Below are positions 1 through 8,224 of a DNA stretch of 10,432 nucleotides, piece after piece. Position numbers and translations under genes: made by a program. This DNA is from Terana coerulea (Eukaryota > Basidiomycota > Agaricomycetes > Polyporales > Phanerochaetaceae): the NCBI GenBank assembly GCA_024811115.1, contig JAKOGH010001197.1, forward strand, positions 1 through 10,432, read 5' to 3'. The number at the start of each line of letters is the position of its first letter. Position 1 is the first letter of the stretch. Under the pieces are notes generated by a model that saw nothing but the letters and a program-made list of their open reading frames with translations, was not told where the DNA came from and made no database searches.

Positions 1-47
1 CCGCACCTTGACAATTCGAGCAGGCATTAGCAGCACGAATCAGATAG

Positions 48-206
48 ACGGACACAACCCAGGAGAGTCATAACATCAAGAAAGTGTTCAAACCCTTGGA
101 ACCGGAGGAGGGGATGATACTGGTTGACCACTTGCTAGAACTCCGCTACAATGGGCCTTTGGCTGATGTTAAGTGTAAGGATGATGTCCTCGACTGCTAC
201 ATATAG
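48..206 (+). other. short open fragment, unrecognised, possible gene remnant
   Basis: This frame is open for about 52 codons and ends at TAG (204-206). The middle reads like ordinary protein, with a segment KKVFKPLEPEEGM followed by LVDHLLELRYNGPLADVK. It has no start codon in a good context at its beginning, and I recognise no family. It could be an exon or the decayed end of a gene or transposon lying to the left of the window. Chance openness is the main alternative. Confidence 0.15.
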
Positions 207-694
207 CCAAGTTCAACATCGTCAGGCCTCGCGTGAGGGCCTCCTTACCAGGCATTTATTGGTACGGCCACTTCAGCCGGACAAAGTTCTAGTCTGAAGC
301 CCCAAAGCCTCGTCAACCAAGACCCAAGTTAGAAGATTCAGCTTCGGGACAGCCAAATTGCTATTGCGTAGATTATAATGAGTTATATATTGACATCTGA
401 AACAGAGCACAACCTATCAATGCTTCTGCCAGTGTCTGATAGAGGCTGCAGTTGCCTTTTTGGGCAGCAAGATGAGCATCATATATACACCAAAACATGA
501 AGCCAGAGTGACTGATGCTCAGTTTACAAGCCAACAATGAAAAATAGTGCTGTAAAAATATATGTACTAGTCTACGATCCATTGCGCATGACTTACAGAA
601 TTATGGTACGAGTCATCGAACTGGTTCGAACTGGTTAGAGCGTGACAGCCAGGACGCCCCGAGTGTGTTGCCCCTGGAGCTGCTCAACATGCTT
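207..694. other. no gene seen; flank of the repeat element
   Basis: I see no coding frame with convincing composition here. The only local structure is a perfect tandem duplication of the 10-mer cgaactggtt at 617-636. Base composition turns sharply AT-rich after about 690, where the repeat element begins. Confidence 0.4.
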
Positions 695-731
695 CATCTG
701 GAAAAACCCCCTTCTAATTCATACCTTATGC
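695..731 (+). repeat. left terminal inverted repeat
   Basis: It begins CATCTGGAAAAACCCCCTTC and continues to about ACCTTATGC. It is the inverted partner of the ends at 3135 (the better match over the first 20 bp) and 3390 (which also shares the later CCT(T/A)ATGC block). Confidence 0.5.
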
Positions 732-1190
732 TTCTTTTCTAGTGCTAAGTCACTTATAGTGCCCTTTTTCACACTTTGCCCAAATGCTTCACTAAAATAT
801 AGATCATTTAGCTAATCTACCCCTATTAGTTGGCTAACCAGTTTTTGCCTTTCAACATTCTAATCTGCTATTTACTCACAGCTTTTTATCAACTAATTCA
901 CTTTTTATCACTTACTAATGCCTTAGTGCATACTTTTATTAGCTTATCAACTAAGCTTCTTTTTACCTAATTTGTCACTATTCTATGTTTTATCAATAGC
1001 TTATGATTATATTCTTACCTACTTGGATGTTATTTGTGCCTCATTTATTACATTATTTAGAGCTTATCCAACATATCTTGCTATTGCTCTTATTTATTAC
1101 TTAGATCCTTATTATTATATTGCTTAGAGCTAATTTGGTTCTATTTTGTACTTTTTGGGCTAATTAGCAAACTTGCATACTTACTGAAAG
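732..1190. other. AT-rich left arm with short recurring motifs
   Basis: This arm is strongly AT-rich and has no believable coding frame. Short words recur, such as TTAGCTTATCAA, TTTATCAACTAA, TTTAGAGCTTA and CTTAGAGCTAA, and similar words appear in the right arm (for example TTAGTGCTTATCA near 3340). Such subterminal repeats are common in cut-and-paste DNA transposons, where they can bind transposase. That role is an inference here. Confidence 0.4.
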
Positions 1191-1254
1191 CCAACGCGGG
1201 TTAACAATACTCAGGCATGCGATAAGAGAACAGGAATGAACTATGTTCTTTGTT

Positions 1255-1330
1255 ATAGTAGTGTAAGTCTAATGATACATATAAGCACTGTAGAATAATA
1301 ACATACCTTCCGTCATAGTGGTGTAAGTCT
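1255..1330 (+). repeat. direct repeat pair spaced exactly 60 bp
   Basis: ATAGTAGTGTAAGTCT at 1255-1270 and ATAGTGGTGTAAGTCT at 1315-1330 differ at one base and are exactly 60 bp apart. Weaker similarity extends upstream of both copies, so this may be an old 60-bp tandem duplication. Confidence 0.5.
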
Positions 1331-1351
1331 GAGGACTACAACAAAGGGAGA

Positions 1352-1367
1352 CTGTCTTTCGAGACAG
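1352..1367 (+). other. hairpin with TTCG tetraloop
   Basis: CTGTCT-TTCG-AGACAG is a perfect 6-bp stem closed by a TTCG loop, an unusually stable loop sequence in RNA. It lies 23 bases before a second, longer hairpin. It would only matter if the region is transcribed. Confidence 0.4.
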
Positions 1368-1390
1368 AATCCCAAAAAGGAAAGGGCACT

Positions 1391-1413
1391 TGTAACCCTG
1401 CACCAGGGTTACA
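1391..1413. other. perfect 10-bp hairpin
   Basis: The arms TGTAACCCTG and CAGGGTTACA flank a CAC loop with no mismatch. No T-run follows, and no Helitron-type CTRR end lies within the usual distance on either strand, so I leave its function open. Confidence 0.5.
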
Positions 1414-1654
1414 TTTACACTATTATACTTTTAGAGTTAATGCAGCCATTACCCTATATTCTAACCCAGTTAGCATATAAATGCATAATGGACTCCTTAT
1501 TAGCTTATTTCTGGAAATATACAAAGCTTTCAGAATATTCTCAAAAGCACTAATTTTAAAGAGTGACGGCTTTGAAAAAGAGCAAAACAGCATACTAAGT
1601 GTGTTTTTGAACACAGGTCGAGGCTTGGTATGGATTTGTGGCCAATAAAAGTAT

Positions 1655-1728
1655 GCCCATGCGGGGACTCGAACTCAGAGTCGCCTGGTTATAATCTTGT
1701 GCAGAGTTAACAGCTGCGCCATAGCGGC
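1655..1728 (-). repeat. tRNA-like sequence with A and B boxes (SINE-like head or decayed tRNA)
   Basis: Read on the minus strand, this 74-nt stretch has an A-box-like TGGCGCAGCTGTTAA starting at 1721 and a B-box-like AGTTCGAGTCC at 1675-1665. Their spacing suits an RNA polymerase III internal promoter. It does not fold as a working tRNA. The acceptor arm pairs at only four of seven positions, the T stem at three of five, and no base pair forms in the expected anticodon stem. Promoter boxes kept while stems are lost is the usual pattern of a tRNA-derived SINE head, although an old tRNA pseudogene is equally possible. No poly-A or simple-repeat tail is obvious at lower coordinates. Confidence 0.45.
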
Positions 1729-1986
1729 TTAGGCACAAGTGTATCGGACAAGTATTCATAGTGGTCAGCACTTTGAAGCGCCTTCACGCCCTAGCGTTGT
1801 CCGAGTCGTTCATCTCCCTTCGTCCCCTATCACTAACCGACGCGTCGCCAGCGTCGCGACCCCTACCGCGACTCTAGGATCCCAAAAGCGCCACGCGAGA
1901 CCGGAGGAAATGAAGGAAAGCCTGAAGGGGCTCGCCTGGAGACCAGGTATGTGCCCCACTCGTCGCGTCCACCACTAATACACTGC

Positions 1987-2023
1987 ACCATCCACAGCCG
2001 TGCTTGCACGGCCTGTGGATGGT
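1987..2023. other. 17-bp inverted repeat (hairpin)
   Basis: The arm ACCATCCACAGCCGTGC at 1987-2003 is matched by 2006-2023 across a 2-base TT spacer, with a single extra C in the right arm as the only imperfection. It sits just before the tandem-repeat core begins. It could be a cruciform-forming site or a small nested palindrome. Confidence 0.5.
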
Positions 2024-2079
2024 ATTCTTACGACTAGGTCTCACCCATGGACACCGCGCGCGAACGCCCGCGTAGGCAA

Positions 2080-2940
2080 GCATAACGCAGCAGGCCCAAG
2101 ACTGGCCGACGCGCGCAGGGCGACGCGGGGAGCGTGCCGCCGACGCAAGAGGCTGCTACGCACCATGCCAAGGGTCGGGACAGCGACCTCAGCACCCACG
2201 GTACTGACGCACACACAACACGCCGACGGCGGCGCGCGAGAAGTGGCGAAGCACGGCGCGCGCAAACCGACGCAGGCGAACGCGCCGCCGACGTAAGGGA
2301 CCAGTGCACAACAGGAAGGGCCAGGCAGCGACATACAAGCACGACGCCGACCAATGCAGCCCGCGCACAACGCCAACGCCGGCGCGCGGGACGTGGTGAA
2401 GCACAGCACACGCAGGCCGACGTAGGCGAAGCGCGCCCGCCGTTACAAAGGGCCGACGTACGACGCGAGGGACCAGCGCAACAAGCTACACAGGCGCGAC
2501 GCCGAGAACGCAGCACGCGCATAACACCAACACCGGCGCGCGGGACGTGGCGAAGCACGACGCGCGCAGACCGACGCAGGCGAGCGCGACGCCGACGCAC
2601 AAGAAACCGGCGTGTACAGCACGACGCGCAAGATACGCAGGGCGGGACAACGGCGCACGCACGTACGGTGCCGACGGACGCGCACCACGCCAACGCCGGC
2701 GCGCAGGACGTGGCAAAGCACCACGCGCGCAGGCCGACGCAGGCGAGCGTGCCGCCGTTACAAAGGGCCGATGCACGACGTGAGGGACCAGGGTAGCAAG
2801 CTACCCCAGCACGACGCCAACGAAGCGCAGCACGCGCACCGCGCAGGACGTGGCGAAGCACGACGCGTGCAGACCGACGCTGACAAGTGCGCCCCTGTCA
2901 GAAGGGGCTGGTGCACGACACGAGGGCCAGGGTAGTGGTG
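2080..2940. repeat. CpG-rich degenerate tandem repeats, units about 140-163 bp
   Basis: Recognisable unit starts are at 2231, 2381, 2535, 2698 and 2838, each opening with a variant of GGCGCGCGGGACGTGG, then CGAAGCACGACGCGCGCAG and CCGACGCAGGCGA. An earlier, more diverged unit starts near 2080. Two sub-types can be told apart. Units at 2231, 2381 and 2698 share a GGGACCAG block, clearest with CCGTTACAAAGGGCC in the 2381 and 2698 units. Units at 2080 and 2535 share a GGGACA(A/G)CG...ACGGT block. The whole array is dense in CpG, unlike its AT-rich surroundings. Frames of up to about 275 codons (minus) and 220 codons (plus) are open across it, but they consist of low-complexity Arg/Ala/Cys/Val- or Arg/Thr/Ala-rich strings and are best explained by the lack of A/T. 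Confidence 0.75.
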
Positions 2941-3095
2941 TATGTAAGTATGTTACTGACAGATACAACACACAGGTGGGCATGGCGCAGTGCAGGTGAG
3001 TATGGTGCATGGTGCATGGGCTTACCTGCACAGTACAAGTAGTTTGTTGTGTTAGGTAGCTTAGTCTTGTATGTAGATAACTAAATATGCAATAC

Positions 3096-3135
3096 AGAGC
3101 ATCAGGTTAAATTAAGAAGGGGGATTTCTCAGATG
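3096..3135 (-). repeat. right terminal inverted repeat, inner copy
   Basis: Read on the minus strand from 3135 it starts CATCTGAGAAATCCCCCTTC. It then runs through a TTAATTTAACCTGATGC block that lines up with the left end after small gaps. This is the closest partner of the repeat at 695. Confidence 0.5.
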
Positions 3136-3354
3136 ACTAGTCAAGCAGTAGTGGTATTATAGCTGCATGTAAGGAACAAAATAGGACAGTAAGGAAACAA
3201 ATAGCTGAGAAATAGGACTAATTGCCCTAATATATAGAATAATTAAGACAATTAGCAAAGAACCTCACTAAACTGCCTTATTGGCCTAATGCATCTATTT
3301 ATCTAGTTGTGTTACTTTGATGCTTATGTGCAATGAATTAGTGCTTATCAGCAT

Positions 3355-3390
3355 GCATTAGGCAGGAATAGTAAGGGGTTTTTTCAGATG
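3355..3390 (-). repeat. right terminal inverted repeat, outer copy
   Basis: Read on the minus strand from 3390 it starts CATCTGAAAAAACCCCTTAC and reaches a CCTAATGC block that resembles CCTTATGC in the left repeat. It is in the same orientation as the copy ending at 3135, 255 bp further out, so the right side carries two element ends. This suggests a duplication, or nesting of two related elements. Confidence 0.45.
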
Positions 3391-4102
3391 CGGAAGCTAT
3401 CCAAGAAAAGCATCTACTGTGGCTCTCAGAGACCACGGTAGGGCAGACCATGTCGTAGAGTAGCATAGGCTACACTAGCCTAGGGTATTCTTTGTTTTCA
3501 ATGAATACCTCCGAGTATGTACCATAGACAATGTCAGCTACATAACTGAAACCCCTTTCCTGATGTACACTGTGTAACGGCAACCTTTCCCGGAGAATTG
3601 GGACGACTAATATGTACAACCAGGAGAGCAGCTTATGAGTGCATGAGCGACGCTATGGCACCCGCGTGTAGCAACGATTTGCAAGTACTATGTGACGCGG
3701 TCAGAAACTGATAGCTACGGGAGATGTGGCGTTTTGCAGATTTAGCAGAGATGAGCCTCTCTATATCACCTCAATCTGTTATGAGCTCACCTTGAACTAA
3801 CTGCGAGCGAGGTTCCTGCTTGTGAGTCGAACAACTCATCTAAATCAGAGGGGTGAAAGCCAGGCCCTGCTGATTCTTATCCGCCCAATCATTAGCTGTA
3901 CAGGTAATGACACATAGCATGCAATATCGTTATAGTTGTAGGCAACATACAACTTGCCGCATGATAGCGGGTAGAAGACCTATCGGGCCTTGGAGACGGC
4001 TTCAGGCTCGACACTATAAGATGGACTCCTTCGTACGTGTCACTCTTGTGCGCCCAGTTCCATGCTTATCCTCTTCACTTCCGTGGCAGGCCCACAGTCA
4101 CT
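3391..4102. other. no gene seen; upstream region of the first membrane-protein gene
   Basis: No frame here has convincing protein composition. Two small inverted repeats are visible: TAGGCT/AGCCTA at about 3466-3482, and GGTATTC/GAATACC at about 3484-3509. The last 100 bases should hold the promoter and 5' leader of the gene that starts at 4103. Confidence 0.35.
4014..4020 (+). promoter_or_regulatory. possible TATA-like element
   Basis: CTATAAG lies about 83 bases before the ATG at 4103, a plausible core-promoter distance in a fungus with a short leader. This rests on a short word only. Confidence 0.2.
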
Positions 4103-5329
4103 ATGCCTCACCAACTCGGCTTGGTTGAGGCCCAAGCCATCTCTCTCGCTCTCACTTCTGCTACCTATGGCATATATCTCGTGACCGTCGGGATGTACGT
4201 CCGCACACTCTTTCGTAGGGGCAGAGAGAGAAGGCGTTCTACCGTGCATCTTGCGATAATGGCTGCGGTCATGTTCGTCATGCTAACCATCAAGACTATC
4301 TTGATGGTTGTTGAGACTTGAAGGCGATTGCGTATTATAGCGGTGCTGGTGGGCCCTGGGAGGATTTCGACATACGCCGTCTTTCTTCCGGATACTTGCC
4401 GTATGTTCTTGCTTGTTTGTATTGAACAAAGCTAATGGAGCCCCCGGGTCGATGGTTGCGATACAGACAATAAGCAGCCAGACCCTCGAGCTCGAGGCCG
4501 ATGGATTCCTGGTGAGAGTCTTCTGTAAAATTGTCTACAGTGATAATAACATTTGGGTTAGATATACCGATGCTGGGTTGTTTATGGACGGCGCTGGAGT
4601 GTTGTGGTGGTTCCGGCCCTTCTATGGCTAAGTAATTTGGCCGCTTCAGCGTATCTTCTCCAGCTGTATACGCAATCTGCAGCACTTACAAATGCAACGG
4701 ACGTAAAGGGCGGGTTGAATGCCACTCTTGGTATCACACTCGTTACCAATGTTCTCACCACTGGTACTTTGTCTCATTTATAAATGTCAGGGTTGTCAGG
4801 ACTTACAGAGCGCAATAATTACCTAGGATTAATCGCTGGCAAAATATGGCGGGTATATATGGAATCTGCACAGCTTGTGTTGTATGAGAGCAGAAGCCGA
4901 GAAATGCTTGTCAGGGTGGCACGTATCATCATTGATTCAGGGCTCCTTTTCACGAGTTTTTGTGGTTGCCGCTTTCGCTGCGCAGGTCGCTGGCAACAAT
5001 GCTGTGTATGTTGTTGGAGATATGGTGCGTGTTCCTTCGACGCTTTTCATAGCCAGACACGTCTCACGTTCTATGCTTCTTAGACACTCTTAATCATCGG
5101 CATCAACTCTAATCTGCTCATCATACGAGTGGACAAGGGCGTCGCCATGGATGGCTCTCTACCAGACTCGGAGGCCGCAATCCCCTCTGTTCGATTTCAC
5201 ATCCCTCAATCCCACGTTTCCTTCCAAGCTTCCGGTATCGATGCCCTTCCTTCCTTATCCAAACAGGTCCCCTTGGAGGTGCTAATTTCCGCCGAAGTGG
5301 ATCTTCATCTCCATCCGTCACAGAATTAG
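4103..5329 (+). CDS. seven-helix membrane protein of an Agaricomycetes-expanded family (copy 1), frameshifted
   Basis: The function is unknown; the family consists of fungal plasma-membrane-like proteins that look receptor-like. Exons are 4103-4400, 4467-4511, 4562-4763, 4827-5024 and 5084-5329, with introns of 50-66 nt, all GT-AG. The ATG at 4103 is chosen because MPHQLGLVEAQ matches MSNPLGLLEAE of the paralogue and has A at -3. Hydrophobic segments follow, including AISLALTSATYGIYLVTVGM, LAIMAAVMFVMLTIKTILMV, VVVVPALLWLSNLAASAYLL and VYVVGDM, with the family signature IYRCWVVYGRRW starting exon 3. Three shifts interrupt it relative to the paralogue: one base missing near 4315 (TGA in frame at 4319), one missing near 4372-4373, and one extra T in the T5 run at 4957-4961. 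Counting these, the product would be about 329 residues with a polar C-terminal tail. It is either a young pseudogene or affected by sequencing errors. Confidence 0.75.
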
Positions 5330-5638
5330 GTCACTAAAGCGCAAGCTCCAACGCCACAACAGTTCTGGTACTAAGCTATGTAGTCACAACAATAATGCAC
5401 CTAAAATAGCCATTTTAACACATTTATCTGAGACGTTGGAACCCAGTCCGCTTTTTCCTTGCGAGGCTCCTGAGTTGCCGCCGAGCTCAGTTGCTCACGT
5501 AAGCAAGCCGCAGACGCCACAAAGCACCGCGCAGCTACTAGGCACGAGCCTGAGCCACCTCAACTTCGTCCGAGTCATCATGTTAATTCGACTCCTGCCT
5601 ACGTCTCCGACTGTCCAATAATCGACTCTCGCTACGCA
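5330..5638. other. no gene seen between copy 1 and the minus-strand fragment
   Basis: This is the 3' flank of copy 1. One frame is open at 5436-5621 (+), but it is Pro/Ser/Leu-rich, has no recognisable motif and I do not consider it a gene. Confidence 0.35.
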
Positions 5639-5897
5639 TTATGTAGGATGATGGTTGCCAATGACATTGGCCTCAATACCGGGCTTGATCGTCGTGCGAG
5701 CCAACAAAAGATGCTGCCAATCGCAAGTTCGCAGCGCCTTTGCAGTACGGCCAACTACTAGGAGTTCCGTCTCACAGCCGACCTTGTATTCCGGTATGTA
5801 CGCAATACCAAAGTCATTGAAGGCGTCAGGCGAGACGCATCTGTGGTGTAGCCTGCCGGAACCTGCAGTCGAGCTAGCAAGGGTAATGTCTCGCGTT
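5639..5897 (-). pseudogene. exon-like fragment, faintly like the fumarylacetoacetate hydrolase family
   Basis: On the minus strand a good acceptor (GGACTTACAG) ends at 5898. It is followed by about 86 open codons ending with TAA at 5639-5641. The composition is that of ordinary protein, with FGIAYIPEYKVGCETELLVV followed by GRTAKALRTCDWQ. In the fumarylacetoacetate hydrolase fold family, a metal-binding E-x-E-L-x-V-V segment followed by G-K-T-A/C-K and later S-A-R-D-W-Q is typical. Here E-T-E-L-L-V-V, G-R-T-A-K and C-D-W-Q are present, but the stretch between them is too short. I see no other part of the enzyme in the flanks. If related, it is a truncated relic; otherwise it is an unknown exon. 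Confidence 0.3.
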
Positions 5898-5911
5898 CTG
5901 TAAGTCCACAC

Positions 5912-6357
5912 TTTGTCAATACGTCATTAGATATCTTGGCCGATTTGAGCTTCCCCAGGCATCCGGAGTACCCTTCCTAGCAACTTGGGCGCAGACCCCG
6001 TTCGGAACCAATACCAATATCTGTTCACATGCTCATGGGTGAGTATATTCCTTACTAGGTTCACAAGGTTTCGACTATTGACCACAACTATCATGGACGT
6101 GTAGCTAACCGCTCAACTCACCTGAAGTGTTACTCAGCACTATCACACGTTTCTATTTAAGGGATTCTTTGCACGGTTAGGTTTGAGGACGCGAGTTCCA
6201 TCTGCCACCCGACATATCAGCTAGGCACTGGTTGGCAGGGCCTGAACAGTTCGCATCTGGTGCCCCGGCGACACTCGCTCTATGTGCTTTATAATGTCCC
6301 CTGCCAGTGGACACTGAATGAACACCAGCACCCTCCAGGCCCCGTGGTAGATCCACC
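5912..6357. other. upstream region of copy 2, no gene seen
   Basis: No convincing frame is present. CTATTTAAGG at 6153-6162 and TTTATAATG at about 6288-6296 are TATA-like words roughly 200 and 65 bases before the start codon at 6358. The start itself sits in a strong eukaryotic context, CCACCATG. Confidence 0.3.
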
Positions 6358-7544
6358 ATGTCTAACCCGCTTGGCCTCCTAGAGGCCGAGATTGTCTCGC
6401 TCTTCACGGTCTCCATCTCGTATGGCATATACCTTGTCACGCTTGGTATGTGCATGTACGCACTCTTCTGGGGAATCCCAGAAGGAGCGGCGTAACTGGC
6501 ATTTGATCGCCATGGCCGCGCTCATGTGCGCATGTATTACGCTCAAGATAGCGTTCGATGTGCGCCAGGACCTGGAGGCGTTCGTGTACTACCAGGGCCC
6601 TGGTGGCCCACTTGGAGGGTTTGCACAAGTTCCGGAATATTTTGATCTCATAGCAGTATGTGACACCGCACATCTACGATAAGCTGAAGACTCAGAATCG
6701 TCTTCTCAGGCTATATGCACCCAGGTGGTGGAGCTGCTGGCGGATGCAGTACTTGTAAGCCATTCATTCGGCTCAGTTACTTTGAGCTCCAGACCTGACA
6801 GTGCATGCTGACGCAAACATCTCTGTAGATACACAGATGCTGGGTCATCTACTCGCGTCGATGGCCTATCGTCGCTCTTCCTGTCGCTCTGTGGCTAGGT
6901 AGCCTTGCACTGGCAATCTACATCATTCATGTATATGCAAGCCCCAGCACTCTTCTCCTCAGTATCAACACGTTCAAGCCCGCAGTGAACGCCGGACTGG
7001 CGTTCACGCTCTCCACAAACGTGCTAACTACTGGTGGGTGTGCCCATGGTACTATCCACGTCTCCAGAGTGGTGTTAACAGATACCTTTCAAGGGCTGAT
7101 TGTTTTGAAGATATGGCGCGTACGAGCTACCACGAAGAAGCTCTCCTCATACAGCGTCGGAGGCCGCTCGTTGCTTGATCACGTTGCGCGCATCGTTGTC
7201 GAGTCCGGGCTGCTGTACACGTCTTTTGTGATTTTCTGCTTCGGCGCGCAGATTGCGGGAACCGACTTGATGTATGCTGTCGCAGACGTCGTACGCTCCC
7301 CTTCCCCTTCCATATTCCATCTACTCATCAATGGCGCCGTTTTCTGTCGCAGACACTCATGGTCATTGGGATCAACTTCAACCTCATCATTATCCGTGTG
7401 AACAGGGGTGTCGCAGTCGGTAGCACTCTCCCTCAGAGTACTGTTTCGCTCACGACACACTTCCATTCCTTGCATGAGGCGCCGAAGACATCGAGCCCTG
7501 TAGACCACATTTCCATCTCAATTCAAGACATCAGCACTCAGTGA
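6358..7544 (+). CDS. seven-helix membrane protein of an Agaricomycetes-expanded family (copy 2), one frameshift
   Basis: This is a tandem paralogue of the gene at 4103-5329; the molecular function is unknown. Exons are 6358-6655, 6710-6754, 6829-7033, 7094-7290 and 7353-7544, with GT-AG introns of 54-74 nt. Intron phases (0, 0, 1, 0) and the 45-nt second exon are identical to copy 1. The start lies in CCACCATG. The segments YGIYLVTLGM, IHRCWVIYSRRWPIVALP, ALWLGSLALAIYIIHV, STNVLTTGLIVLKIWRV, ARIVVESGLLYTSFVIFCF and GINFNLIIIRVNRGVAV run in the family order. The C-terminal tail is Ser/Thr-rich and ends SIQDISTQ. A single shift occurs at the G4 run 6470-6473. By alignment to copy 1 it is best explained as two missing G, which would give 312 residues; one extra G is the alternative. 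Confidence 0.78.
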
Positions 7545-7806
7545 CCACGATTATTCTCACAATGAGGATCTACTAGTCGAGACAGGAGCCGAGAGGTAGC
7601 TCAAATCGCACCAGAGTACCAGAAGCCTCATATGAAGCTGGAAATGCAATCTAATATACATGTGTAGTTTCTGTTCTCTGCTCAAGGAGCAGCAGTCATG
7701 AGTCCATGACAGGCACCAGTTCCCGAGGACCATTCCATCCGATGGAAACTCACAGCCCGCACAATTCAGCAAATGAGACATATAGCTGAATGCCAGCAAA
7801 CCAAAA

Positions 7807-7997
7807 TTAGACACTATTGACCCGCCACTCTGGTGGAAGCATTTCATGACAGGTGTCGCGAATTGGCATCGCGGGTTCCCGGGAGCGAGCTCGTACCGGT
7901 ACACCAACGGTCGACCAGAAATGCTCTACAAAGTGAGCGGAGCTTTCGTCATCGGTCTCGGAGTCGTAAAAGCTTTCGAGCGGTTCCCACGTGCATT
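7807..7997 (-). CDS. possible terminal exon of an unrecognised minus-strand gene
   Basis: After an acceptor (CTTACACAG) ending at 7998, the minus strand is open for 62 codons to TAA at 7807-7809. The encoded stretch is acidic and looks natural: WEPLESFYDSETDDESSAHF, then VEHFWSTVGVP, and an end EMLPPEWRVNSV. The + strand here is also partly open (a 70-codon frame from 7846), so strand choice rests on composition and the splice site. I could not connect this exon unambiguously to the exons at 8225-8961. I recognise no family. Confidence 0.3.
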
Positions 7998-8224
7998 CTG
8001 TGTAAGCATAACCTTGCCACTACGGAAGTGCATCAGATTGAACCAGTGTAAGAGATGAGAAGACAGAGCAGTGGGGCTGGCTTACAGCGGTCAAATAAAC
8101 CTGAGATTCGCATGTACAGGACTTGGTTAATATATACAAGTGGCGCTACACAGACATTGGGAACACACCCAATATTTGTCTCCATCTTGACGTCGTAGAG
8201 TGGCTGCAATGATCCCATCTAAGC

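Larger units (their letters stand above)
695..3135. mobile_element. putative non-autonomous TIR element with AT-rich arms and CpG-rich core
   Basis: The left end at 695 reads CATCTGGAAAAACCCCCTTC. The reverse complement ending at 3135 reads CATCTGAGAAATCCCCCTTC, which matches at 17 of 20 positions, and similarity continues with gaps for roughly another 20 bp. A third related end lies at 3390. Inside are two AT-rich arms (about 714-1190 and 3040-3390) rich in variants of TTAGCTTATCA, which could be subterminal binding sites. The centre (1735-2940) is very GC-rich. No transposase domain can be read in any frame, so an element of this kind would depend on an enzyme supplied from elsewhere. I found no clear target-site duplication beside either pair of ends. 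The superfamily is not identified. Confidence 0.45.
2941..3390. other. right arm of the repeat element
   Basis: After the tandem array the composition falls back to AT-rich by about 3040. No coding frame is believable. Words such as GGACTAATTGCCC, GACAATTAGC and TTAGTGCTTATCA resemble those of the left arm. It contains both right-hand terminal repeats. Confidence 0.35.

Noticed and set aside
373..582. 69-codon minus-strand open frame
   Set aside because: It has no motif, no context and no splice support; it is likely chance.
1391..1413. Helitron 3' end or rho-independent terminator from the perfect hairpin
   Set aside because: No CTRR follows at the expected distance on either strand, no T-run follows, and no AT target boundary is seen.
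1739..2296. Plus- and minus-strand open frames over the entry to the GC-rich core
   Set aside because: They are Arg/Ala/His/Thr-rich, overlap each other on both strands and lack any domain; composition explains them.
2080..2940. Possible CRISPR array in the regularly spaced repeats
   Set aside because: Units are 140-163 bp, the repeats are degenerate and there are no unique spacers; the setting is eukaryotic.
4413..4631. Separate 72-codon gene
   Set aside because: It is an off-frame reading across introns 1 and 2 and exons 2 and 3 of the membrane-protein gene.
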